A DNA stretch of 5,186 nt from a bacterium BMS3Bbin07 (lineage in GTDB: Bacteria > Nitrospirota > Thermodesulfovibrionia > Thermodesulfovibrionales > JdFR-85): assembly GCA_002898135.1 (NCBI GenBank), contig BDTQ01000230.1:1-5186 (forward strand), written 5' to 3'. Positions 1 through 5,186 of this stretch are shown piece by piece (within the stretch, counting starts at the first letter, position 1; each line of letters starts with the position of its first letter). The notes under the pieces are model-generated. The model searched no databases. It was not told the origin of the DNA and saw nothing but the letters and a program-made list of their open reading frames with translations. The translations under genes and the position numbers were made by a program.

Positions 1-1
1 T

Positions 2-136
2 ATCCCCCCCCAGATCTACGTTGAGATAAAGACGTCAGAAGAGATTATGCAATGTCCTCAATGCGGCAGGTTCCTGTACCGTAAGGAGACAGCTGCCGGG
101 GAAGCACAGGAGCAAGGCAGCAAGAATTCAGATTGA
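2..136 (+). CDS. C4-type zinc-ribbon protein, C-terminal end only (partial)
   Basis: Only the last 44 codons are visible; the gene begins left of the window. The fragment reads IPPQIYVEIKTSEEI and then MQCPQCGRFLYRKE, followed by a polar tail that ends at TGA (134-136). A proline-glutamine stretch, a spacer of about 15 residues and a CPxCGRxLY knuckle are typical of the C-terminal zinc ribbon of the DUF164 / zf-RING_7 family, whose longer N-terminal part is a coiled coil. The visible cysteines (fragment residues 18 and 21) would be the second pair of a four-cysteine zinc site; the first pair should lie just upstream. The family binds nucleic acid or acts as a scaffold, but its precise role is not settled. 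The stop codon overlaps the start of the RNase HI-like gene by 4 bp (TTGA), so the two are probably cotranscribed and translationally coupled. Family assignment is fairly secure; function is not known from this fragment. Confidence 0.75.
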   Translation: MPPQIYVEIKTSEEIMQCPQCGRFLYRKETAAGEAQEQGSKNSD

Positions 137-552
137 AGACAAAGAAATCGGTCAGGGAAGCCATTATCTTTTCTGACGGGGCCTCAAGCGGTAATCCCGG
201 TCCGGCAGGCATAGGGGTTGTTGTAATCATCGGCGATAAAAAGATTACCCTCTCAGAGCCGATAGGTAATGCCACAAACAACGTGGCAGAGTACAGGGCC
301 CTGATCAGGGGGCTTGAGACAGCGCTTAAGCACAGGGCTGAAGCGCTGTGGATATGTCTTGATTCCGAACTGATTGTCAGACAGTTAACCGGCCTCTACA
401 GGGTAAAGAACGAAGGGCTTATCCCGTTATATAAAAAAGTGCGAGCCATCCTCGAAAAGTTTAAAGGTTATAATATAACTCACATCCCCCGTGCAGAAAA
501 CAGCGAAGCCGATTCCCTGGCAAAGAAGGCTGTTCAGAGAGTCGACCGTTAA
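133..552 (+). CDS. RNase HI family protein (RVT_3 / RNase H fold)
   Basis: A 139-residue protein of the compact RNase HI-like type, expected to cut the RNA strand of RNA-DNA hybrids in the cytoplasm. The four acidic residues of the RNase H active site are all visible: D15 in FSDGASSGNPGPAG, E53 in NNVAEYRAL, D77 in CLDSELIV and D127 in NSEADSLAKKA. H117 in THIPRAEN sits where these short proteins carry a conserved histidine before the last aspartate. The strand-helix order matches the whole fold, so the gene looks complete. The start is TTG at 133-135, overlapping the upstream TGA; no good Shine-Dalgarno lies at the right distance, which suggests coupling to the upstream gene. It has neither the basic extension of E. 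coli RnhA nor an N-terminal hybrid-binding domain. It is directly followed by rnpB, only 8 bp after the stop. The family is clear; whether it is the main cellular RNase HI cannot be told here. Confidence 0.9.
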   Translation: MKTKKSVREAIIFSDGASSGNPGPAGIGVVVIIGDKKITLSEPIGNATNNVAEYRALIRGLETALKHRAEALWICLDSELIVRQLTGLYRVKNEGLIPLYKKVRAILEKFKGYNITHIPRAENSEADSLAKKAVQRVDR

Positions 553-553
553 T

Positions 554-559
554 TACAAT
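554..559 (+). promoter_or_regulatory. possible -10 box for rnpB (TACAAT)
   Basis: TACAAT matches the sigma-70 -10 consensus at five of six positions and lies just before the first paired base of the RNase P RNA. The usual spacing would start transcription near 565-567, a few bases inside the P1 strand that begins at 561, so the match is not perfect. No convincing -35 box is seen about 17 bp upstream (TGTTCA at 531-536 is weak). The RNA could instead be processed from a transcript that begins upstream of the RNase HI-like gene. Confidence 0.3.
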
Positions 560-560
560 A

Positions 561-1044
561 AATGCAGGGCAGGTGAGATGGTCGCTCCGCAGACGGGCGC
601 AAGCCTGAGTCTACGGAGAGGAAAGTCCGGGCTCCGAAGGGCAAGGACAGTGGCTAAGCGCCACCGTTCCGCCGTTGGCCGGGGCTGCCGGTCTATGGCG
701 GAACAGGGAAAGTGCCACAGAAAAGATACCGCCTGTGTGCGGGGGTCAGGTCTCAATATTGAACATAAGCAGGTTTTCTCCGGGGAGTCTAAAAGTTATG
801 TTGAATGTTGAGACCTGACCCCTCAGACTGGTAAGGGTGAAAAGGCGGGGTAAGAGCCCACCGCTGCAGGGGTGACCTTGCAGGCATGGTAAACCCTGTC
901 CGGAGCAAGGCCATGTAGGTTCCGCCTTGAGGGTGGCCCGCCCGATTGAGCGGAACGGGTAGGCTGCATGAGTCCGGGAGCAATCCCTGACCTCAGATGA
1001 ATGACCATTACATACAGAACCCGGCTTATTGCCTGCCCTGCATT
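561..1044 (+). ncRNA. rnpB: RNase P RNA, bacterial type A, with a palindromic insertion in P12
   Basis: This is the catalytic RNA of RNase P, which cuts the 5' leader from pre-tRNAs. Conserved blocks appear in order: GAGGAAAGTCCGGGCTCC-like sequence at 617-634, GGTAAGGGTGAAA at 830-842, GTAAGAGCCCACCG at 850-863, GTCCGGAGCAAGGCCA at 898-913, GGGTAGGCTGC at 957-967 (its GGU at 958-960 is the L15 motif that pairs with the tRNA CCA end), GATGAATGA at 997-1005, and ACAGAACCCGGCTTAT at 1014-1029. Helices seen: P1, a perfect 13 bp (561-573 with 1032-1044); P3 (585-618) capped by a GCAA loop; a P9-like stem (666-673 with 697-704); P16 (920-925 with 950-955); and P18, GGGA-GCAA-TCCC (976-987). L15 and P16-P18 fit type A. 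Length is 484 nt, or about 401 without the palindrome at 741-823, which is near the family norm. Every core block seems intact, so the gene is probably functional. No canonical terminator follows. Exact ends are inferred from P1. Confidence 0.95.
741..823 (+). repeat. palindromic mobile-type repeat, copy A, inside rnpB P12
   Basis: An 83-bp imperfect palindrome. The left arm (742-767, beginning GGGGTCAGGTCTCAA) pairs with the right arm (797-822) over 26 positions with one G-G mismatch and one G-U pair; the outermost bases 741 and 823 form a further G-U. The inner 29 bases can form a weak second stem around 771-790. Compared with copy B it differs at 757, 768, 778, 781, 788 and 791 and is identical at the other 76 of 82 aligned positions. 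It lies where the P12 tip of RNase P RNA should be, flanked by CCTGTGTG (732-739) and CAGACTGG (824-831), which pair with each other at six of eight positions. No target-site duplication is seen. The shape fits a REP/MITE element moved in trans, perhaps by a Y1-type (IS200/RAYT-like) transposase; that link is inference, since no transposase is in the window. Confidence 0.9.
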
Positions 1045-1052
1045 CATTAAGA

Positions 1053-1135
1053 AGGGGTCAGGTCTCAACATTGAACATAGGCAGGTTTTATCTGGGGAGC
1101 CTGAAAGTTATGTTGAATGTTGAGACCTGACCCCT
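1053..1135 (+). repeat. palindromic mobile-type repeat, copy B, downstream of rnpB
   Basis: The second copy of the palindrome, in the same orientation and exactly 312 bp from copy A. Arms 1053-1079 and 1109-1135 pair at 26 of 27 positions; the only mismatch is the same G-G seen in copy A. The inner part can form CAGGTT (1082-1087) with AGCCTG (1098-1103) around a 10-base loop. It starts 8 bp after the last base of the rnpB P1 helix, so a run-through rnpB transcript would end in this large hairpin. The hairpin is followed by AACAGCTACG, not a T tract, so it is not a canonical intrinsic terminator, although it might slow polymerase or block 3' exonucleases. No target-site duplication is evident. 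Confidence 0.9.
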
Positions 1136-1181
1136 AACAGCTACGTTCTCCTGCCGGTAATCTTTTTTAATCTTAATCAGC

Positions 1182-1187
1182 TATAAT
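1182..1187 (+). promoter_or_regulatory. -10 box upstream of nfeD (TATAAT)
   Basis: A perfect TATAAT hexamer in an A/T-rich stretch, with seven bases between it and the GTG start of nfeD. Standard spacing puts the transcription start at about 1194-1195, on or next to that GTG. There is no clear -35 hexamer at 15-18 bp (the region is T-rich, about 1158-1166) and no extended TG motif. It would serve the nfeD-slipin unit. Confidence 0.5.
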
Positions 1188-1194
1188 AAAAATT

Positions 1195-2493
1195 GTGAAA
1201 ACTCTGAAGGCAGCCATCCTTTTTTCTTTACTCTTCCTTTCATTGCCTCTGCTGCTGTTTTCTGCAGAAAACAGGACTGGGCAGGTCATGGTTATAACCG
1301 TTCAGGGTGTCATAAATCCTGTCTCCTCTGAATATATAGAGAAGAGCATTGAAGAGGCGAATGAAGAGGGGATGGAGGCACTCGTGATTGAACTGGATAC
1401 GCCCGGAGGGCTTGATACTTCAATGAGGTCAATTATAAAGGTCATAAACGGCAGCGAGGTGCCTGTTGTGGTTTATGTGGCCCCGTCAGGGGCGAGGGCT
1501 GCCTCTGCTGGTGTCTTTATTACAATGGCCGCACATATTGCGGCAATGGCTCCGGGCACCAATATAGGTGCTGCCCACCCTGTTGGAATCGGTGGCAAGA
1601 TGGATAAGACCATGGTTGAGAAGGTAACAAATGACGCAGTGGCCTATATAAAATCCATTGCTGAAAGGCGCGGCAGGAATGTAGAATGGGCAGAGGACGC
1701 CGTAAGAAAGAGTGTCTCCGTCACTGCCCGCGAGGCACTGAAACTCGGGGTTATAGACCTGGTGAGCAGGAACCTTGAGGGACTCCTTGACAAGATTGAC
1801 GGCATGAAGGTGAAAACACCGGCAGGAGAGAAGGTGCTGCATACCGGAGGGGCTTCGGTTGTAAGGAAAGAAATGGGTCTGAGGCTGAAGATACTTGCCT
1901 TGATAAGCAATCCAAATATTGCCTATATATTGATGCTCCTCGGCTTCTATGGCCTCTTTTTTGAATTCACAAATCCGGGCTCCATATTTCCGGGGGTGGT
2001 GGGAGGAATATGCCTTATACTTGCCTTTTATGCGTTTCAGACCTTGCCTGTAAATTATGCGGGGCTTCTTCTCATTATCCTCGCCGTAATCCTCTTTGTC
2101 CTGGAGGTAAAGATAACCTCCGGTGGAGTACTGACTATTGGTGGTATTATATCCATGACTATAGGCTCTATCATGCTGTTTGAAAGTCCGGGGCCTTTTC
2201 TTAAACTCTCCATATACCTTATCGTACCGGCAGTGCTTATAACGGCCTTCTTCTTCTCTGTAACCGTTGGTCTTGCAGTAAAGGCCTGGAAGAGAAAGCC
2301 CGTAACAGGGGTTGAGGGTCTTGTGGGGCTTGAGGGAGTTGCCCATACGGATGTTTTTGAAGACGGTATGGTGCTTGTTCACGGAGAATACTGGAGGGCA
2401 TACAGTGACGTGCCGATTAAAAAGGGAGAGAAAGTGATCGTTGAGTCTGTTTCGGGACTCAGAATAAAAGTCAGAAAGGAGGAGAGAAGATGA
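1195..2493 (+). CDS. nfeD: NfeD family membrane-bound serine protease (ClpP-like domain plus NfeD C-terminal domain)
   Basis: A full-length 432-residue NfeD. Residues 1-24 form a signal peptide or first membrane helix ([20 protein letters not shown], then FSA). Residues about 30-200 are a ClpP/SppA-like protease domain: ELDTPGG at 66-72 and GARAASAG at 99-106, where S104 is the likely nucleophile. K143 in [11 protein letters not shown] is the likely general base of the Ser-Lys dyad, at close to the spacing known from the Pyrococcus PH1510 protease. About five membrane segments follow (near 242-258, 264-282, 288-304, 309-328 and 338-360), then an OB-fold-like NfeD domain from about 370 to 428. 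In the family, the protease cuts the hydrophobic C-terminus of its partner stomatin/slipin, and the pair is tied to membrane quality control or microdomains. The GTG start is chosen because it includes the signal peptide; no Shine-Dalgarno precedes it. The stop overlaps the slipin ATG (ATGA), so the two genes are one unit. Confidence 0.95.
   Translation: MKTLKAAILFSLLFLSLPLLLFSAENRTGQVMVITVQGVINPVSSEYIEKSIEEANEEGMEALVIELDTPGGLDTSMRSIIKVINGSEVPVVVYVAPSGARAASAGVFITMAAHIAAMAPGTNIGAAHPVGIGGKMDKTMVEKVTNDAVAYIKSIAERRGRNVEWAEDAVRKSVSVTAREALKLGVIDLVSRNLEGLLDKIDGMKVKTPAGEKVLHTGGASVVRKEMGLRLKILALISNPNIAYILMLLGFYGLFFEFTNPGSIFPGVVGGICLILAFYAFQTLPVNYAGLLLIILAVILFVLEVKITSGGVLTIGGIISMTIGSIMLFESPGPFLKLSIYLIVPAVLITAFFFSVTVGLAVKAWKRKPVTGVEGLVGLEGVAHTDVFEDGMVLVHGEYWRAYSDVPIKKGEKVIVESVSGLRIKVRKEERR
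2475..2482 (+). promoter_or_regulatory. strong ribosome binding site for the slipin gene (AAAGGAGG)
   Basis: A near-perfect Shine-Dalgarno lies inside the last codons of nfeD, seven bases before the ATG at 2490. It fixes the slipin start and contrasts with nfeD, which has no visible site. The second gene of the pair may therefore be translated more strongly than the first. Confidence 0.85.
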
Positions 2494-3254
2494 TTTTCCC
2501 GCCGCAGTTTTTGAGCCTTGTCTTTATTATCGTAGTTGTTCTTTACTTCCTTGCCAGCTCTATCAAGGTACTCAAGGAGTATGAGAGGGGTGTGGTCTTC
2601 AGGCTTGGGCGTATTATTCCGGTGAAAGGGCCGGGACTTGTGATTATATGGCCGATAATCGATAAACTTGTCAGGGTCAGTCTCAGGACAATAACAATGG
2701 ATGTGCCATCGCAGGACGTTATAACAAAGGACAATGTTACGGTAAAGGTCAATGCCGTTGTATATTTCAGGGTGATGGACCCGATAAAGGCAGTGACCGC
2801 CATTGAAGACTACTATTTTGGTACGAGCCAGATGGCCCAGACAACACTCCGGAGCGTTCTCGGACAGAGTCAGCTTGATGAACTGCTCTCCAAGAGGGAT
2901 GCCATCAATGCGGAACTACAGCGGATTATAGATTTTCAGACAGAACCGTGGGGTGTAAAGGTAACGGCTGTTGAGGTGAAGAATGTTGACCTTCCTGTTG
3001 AGATGCAGAGGGCTATTGCCAAACAGGCAGAGGCTGAAAGGGAGCGCAGGGCAAAGGTAATCCATGCAGAAGGTGAATTTCAGGCTGCCCAGAAACTTGC
3101 AGATGCTGCAAAGATTATCGCAACCGAACCTGCCACACTGCAGTTGAGATTCCTTCAGACGCTGACAGAGATATCTTCAGAGAAGAATTCAACAATTATC
3201 TTCCCTGTTCCTATTGACCTTATAAAGCCTTTTCTTGAAAAGAGGAACTCCTAA
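2490..3254 (+). CDS. slipin family protein (stomatin-like, SPFH/band 7)
   Basis: A 254-residue membrane-anchored SPFH protein, the usual partner of long NfeD. A hydrophobic hairpin or membrane segment at about 6-23 ([17 protein letters not shown]) is followed by the stomatin signature [15 protein letters not shown] (27-41) and GPGL (47-50). The band 7 domain runs to about 190, with [25 protein letters not shown] (71-95), [18 protein letters not shown] (120-137) and the EPWGVKV stretch (152-158). Residues about 163-210 ([25 protein letters not shown]) are a charged Ala/Glu-rich helix expected to drive oligomerisation into rings or microdomains. The C-terminal end [15 protein letters not shown] (236-250) is hydrophobic and includes the type of segment that NfeD proteases cut in stomatins. 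Length is typical. The start is fixed by the AAAGGAGG site and the ATGA overlap. The cellular role in this organism is unknown; membrane stress or organisation is the family expectation. Confidence 0.95.
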   Translation: MIFPPQFLSLVFIIVVVLYFLASSIKVLKEYERGVVFRLGRIIPVKGPGLVIIWPIIDKLVRVSLRTITMDVPSQDVITKDNVTVKVNAVVYFRVMDPIKAVTAIEDYYFGTSQMAQTTLRSVLGQSQLDELLSKRDAINAELQRIIDFQTEPWGVKVTAVEVKNVDLPVEMQRAIAKQAEAERERRAKVIHAEGEFQAAQKLADAAKIIATEPATLQLRFLQTLTEISSEKNSTIIFPVPIDLIKPFLEKRNS

Positions 3255-3293
3255 CAAGAGATCAGGAGATGGCGGTGGGTTGTAGTAGTTGTG

Positions 3294-4274
3294 CTACCAT
3301 TTTATTAATGCTGAGGCCCATGTCAATCCACCGCCAAAGGCCTCAAGGATGATATAATCACCCTCTCTGACCCTGCCCGACCTGACGGCCTCATCAAGGG
3401 CTATGGGGATTGAGGCGGCAGAGGTGTTGCCATAGCGGTCAAGATTGATCATTACCTTCTCAAGTCCCAGCCCGAGTCTCTTTGCCGTGGCACTGATTAT
3501 CCTGAGGTTTGCCTGGTGGGGGATGAGCAGAGAGATGTCCTCGGGTTTTAATTTATGTTCTTTCAGGGTACTCAGTACGAGTTTTTCCAGTGTCCTCACA
3601 GCTACCTTGAACGTCTCGTTCCCTCTCATCTTCATATAGTGCAGCCCCTCTTTTACCGTCTTCTCTGTTGCAGGCATTCTCGATCCCCCGGCCGGTATAT
3701 GGAGAAGGTCCCACATCGAACCATCGGCATTAAGCTTGACAGAGAGTATTCCCCTGTCACCGTCTGTTGCCTCCAGGACTACAGCGCCTGCCCCGTCGCC
3801 AAGCAGTACGCAGGTGCTCCTGTCTGTCCAGTCGGTAAGCCGTGAGAGTACCTCGGAACCTACTACAAGTACTCTCCTGTATATTCCTGCCCGAATGTAT
3901 GCATCTGCTGTTGAGAGGGCGTAAATAAATCCGGAACAGGCGGCATTTACGTCAAAGGCAGCAGCCTTTTTGGCGCCTATCCTGTGCTGAAGTATACAGG
4001 CGGTGGAGGGCAGTGGCATGTCACCACTTACTGTGGCAACAATTATGAGGTCCAGCTTTCTTGCTTTCAGTCCCGCAGATTTCAGGGCCTCGTTTGATGC
4101 CATCAATGCAAGGTCTGAGGCAGCCTCTTCCTCTGCGGCGATCCGCCTTTCCCTTATGCCGGTCCTCTCCCTGATCCATTCGTCGGAGGTATCCACCATT
4201 TTTTCAATGTCTAAATTTGTTAAAACCTTTTTGGGAACGTATAAACCGGTTCCGGTGATCCTGGCCTTTAACAA
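3294..4274 (-). CDS. fabH: beta-ketoacyl-ACP synthase III (FabH)
   Basis: FabH condenses a short acyl-CoA, usually acetyl-CoA, with malonyl-ACP to begin type II fatty acid synthesis in the cytoplasm. The 326-residue protein has normal length and the full catalytic triad: C113 in NAACSGFIYAL, H253 in IPHQANLRI and N283 in RYGNTSAASIP. Other family motifs are DEWIRERTGIRERRIA (31-46), LGDGAGAVVLE (158-168) and the C-terminal EAFGGGLTWAS (311-321). The start is TTG at 4274-4272. The codon before it is an in-frame TAA, so no earlier start is possible, and the next Met (M26) would remove the conserved N-terminal strand. An AAGGAG site lies eight bases upstream. It sits 66 bp after plsX on the same strand, the usual plsX-fabH order. 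No fabD, fabG or acpP follows; the next gene is the convergent slipin gene 39 bp away. Acyl primer preference (straight or branched) cannot be told from these motifs. Confidence 0.97.
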   Translation of the reverse strand: MLKARITGTGLYVPKKVLTNLDIEKMVDTSDEWIRERTGIRERRIAAEEEAASDLALMASNEALKSAGLKARKLDLIIVATVSGDMPLPSTACILQHRIGAKKAAAFDVNAACSGFIYALSTADAYIRAGIYRRVLVVGSEVLSRLTDWTDRSTCVLLGDGAGAVVLEATDGDRGILSVKLNADGSMWDLLHIPAGGSRMPATEKTVKEGLHYMKMRGNETFKVAVRTLEKLVLSTLKEHKLKPEDISLLIPHQANLRIISATAKRLGLGLEKVMINLDRYGNTSAASIPIALDEAVRSGRVREGDYIILEAFGGGLTWASALIKW

Positions 4275-4282
4275 TTATGTAA

Positions 4283-4288
4283 CTCCTT
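4283..4288 (-). promoter_or_regulatory. ribosome binding site deciding the fabH TTG start (AAGGAG)
   Basis: On the minus strand AAGGAG is followed by TTACATAA and then the TTG start. The eight-base spacing is near ideal. Together with the in-frame TAA directly before the TTG, it fixes the unusual start codon. Confidence 0.8.
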
Positions 4289-4340
4289 AATAGACGGTTG
4301 TTTTATTTTTTCCTGCATTGAGGTAACATCCTGACTGTTC

Positions 4341-5186
4341 CTATGCCGAGGCCTTGGCTACCGGCCTGGAAGGCTTGCTGTTTTTCTTGAGTTCGGAGGA
4401 TATTATCTCATCCACCCTGAGTCGGGCGGATATGTTGGCTGTCTTCAGTGCGTTTCTTATGGCCTTGGATGAAGACCGTCCGTGACTTATTATGCATGTT
4501 CCCCTGATTCCAAGCAAAGGGGCGCCTCCATATTCGGCATAATCTGTTTTCTTCTTAAAGTTCTTGAGAGCAGGTTTCATAAAGAGATAGGCAAGCCGTC
4601 CAGTGGCAATATCGGCAATCTCCTGCTTCAGCATCTTCATGATTGTCTCAGCCAGGCCTTCGCTGACCTTAAGCACCACATTTCCGATAAAACCATCGCA
4701 TACAACAACATCGACATTGCCGCTGAAGATATCCTTGCCTTCTATATTGCCGGCAAAGTTCAGTGCACTATTCTTTATAAGTCTGAACGCCTCTTTTGTG
4801 AGTTCGTTTCCTTTTGTGTCTTCCTCGCCAATGCTCAGCAGTGCAACCCTTGGTTTCTGTACGCCAAGGACATTTCTGCAGTATGCATTTCCCATCAAAG
4901 CAAACTGCAGCAGGTTTGATGCCTCGGAGTCAACGTTAGCCCCTGCGTCGATGAGTACAAAGGGCCCCTTGAGGGTTGGCATGGTGGTAGCTATGGCAGG
5001 CCGGTTAACTCCTTCAGCTGTGCCCAGCAGCAGGAGGGCAAAGGCCATTACTGCACCTGAGTGACCTGCGCTTACAAAGGCGTGCGCCTCCCCCTTTTTA
5101 ACCATTTCAATACCGCGCCTTATCGACGCATCCTTCTTTCGTCTGACAGCCACTGATATCGGTTCATCCATGGCTATCAGCTGGGA
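4341..5186 (-). CDS. plsX: phosphate acyltransferase PlsX (partial, N-terminus beyond the window)
   Basis: PlsX makes acyl-phosphate from acyl-ACP; PlsY then uses it to acylate glycerol-3-phosphate in phospholipid synthesis. It is a peripheral membrane enzyme that ties fatty acid to phospholipid synthesis. The visible 281 residues enter in frame at the right edge as SQLIAMDEPISVAVRRKKD. That is internal PlsX sequence, so the Met at 5171 is not the start; roughly 50-60 N-terminal residues are missing. Family motifs in order (numbered from the edge): SAGHSGAV 39-46, LIDAGAN 78-84, SIGEEDTKGNE 118-128, NIEGKDIFSG 147-156, CDGFIGNVVLK 163-173, EYGGAPLLGI 218-227 and HGRSSSKAI 235-243. It ends in a short Lys/Ser/Pro/Ala-rich tail. 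It lies 66 bp upstream of fabH and is probably cotranscribed with it; rpmF is often just before plsX, but that would be outside the window. Confidence 0.96.
   Translation of the reverse strand, partial: SQLIAMDEPISVAVRRKKDASIRRGIEMVKKGEAHAFVSAGHSGAVMAFALLLLGTAEGVNRPAIATTMPTLKGPFVLIDAGANVDSEASNLLQFALMGNAYCRNVLGVQKPRVALLSIGEEDTKGNELTKEAFRLIKNSALNFAGNIEGKDIFSGNVDVVVCDGFIGNVVLKVSEGLAETIMKMLKQEIADIATGRLAYLFMKPALKNFKKKTDYAEYGGAPLLGIRGTCIISHGRSSSKAIRNALKTANISARLRVDEIISSELKKNSKPSRPVAKASA

Noticed and set aside
553..1071. Open frames on both strands across the rnpB region (for example 491-811 plus, 553-756, 789-983 and 823-1071 minus)
   Set aside because: They lie across the conserved RNase P RNA and the palindromes, have no recognisable protein motif, and are best explained as chance frames in a structured RNA gene.
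1163..1168. T6 run downstream of copy B as a terminator tail for rnpB
   Set aside because: No stable stem lies directly before it; the strong hairpin of copy B ends 27 bases earlier.
1486..2382. Long minus-strand open frame of 298 codons opposite nfeD
   Set aside because: It mirrors the NfeD coding frame, has unusual residue composition and no recognisable domain, and the plus-strand protein is clearly real.
3278..3298. Possible weak terminator hairpin between the slipin gene and fabH, followed by ATTTTATT
   Set aside because: The stem has only about six pairs interrupted by a T-T mismatch and the T tract is broken; it does not meet a reasonable standard for an intrinsic terminator.
4268..4318. 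A 16-codon minus-strand reading frame (MQEKIKQPSIKELHNC) in the plsX-fabH gap, with its stop overlapping the fabH start
   Set aside because: It has an ATG and ends in a position that could couple to fabH, but no good ribosome binding site precedes it and it is too short to test by sequence alone. The fabH start has its own AAGGAG site.
5169..5171. Start codon of plsX at the ATG 15 bases from the right edge
   Set aside because: The reading frame stays open to the edge and the five preceding codons (SQLIA) fit internal PlsX sequence; the conserved N-terminal part is still missing, so the true start lies outside.

Overview
The window is a chromosomal housekeeping segment from a bacterium with mid-range base composition. 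The order zinc-ribbon protein / RNase HI-like protein / RNase P RNA, an NfeD-slipin pair, and plsX-fabH would fit a Nitrospirota or deltaproteobacterial-type lineage. That placement is inference from gene order and protein flavour only; no marker gene settles it.

Layout. Positions 2-136 hold the last codons of a C4 zinc-ribbon protein, which overlaps by 4 bp a short RNase HI-family protein that starts at TTG (133-552). Next comes a type A RNase P RNA gene, rnpB (about 561-1044), recognised by its conserved blocks and a perfect 13-bp P1 helix. From 1195 to 3254 there is a two-gene unit, nfeD (membrane serine protease) and a slipin (SPFH/band 7 protein), joined by an ATGA overlap. On the opposite strand, converging on the slipin gene, lie fabH (3294-4274) and the 3' part of plsX (4341 to the right edge). 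These two act in phospholipid precursor synthesis and fatty acid chain initiation.

The most unusual content is a pair of near-identical 83-bp imperfect palindromes. One copy (741-823) lies inside rnpB, exactly at the tip of the P11/P12 arm of the RNA. The other (1053-1135) begins eight bases after the 3' end of rnpB, in the same orientation, exactly 312 bp away. Each folds into a stem of about 26 pairs with one conserved G-G mismatch. They differ at 6 of 82 aligned positions, and only one difference lies in the arms, where it keeps pairing as G-U. They look like a REP- or MITE-type palindromic mobile repeat without a transposase in the window. The copy in rnpB appears to have replaced the P12 tip with its own hairpin, so the RNA probably still works.

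Other points of note are a TATAAT box placed so that nfeD may be transcribed as a leaderless mRNA from its GTG start, two TTG starts, and the absence of the usual fabD/fabG/acpP genes after fabH. No tRNA, CRISPR array, transposase or other coding gene was seen.
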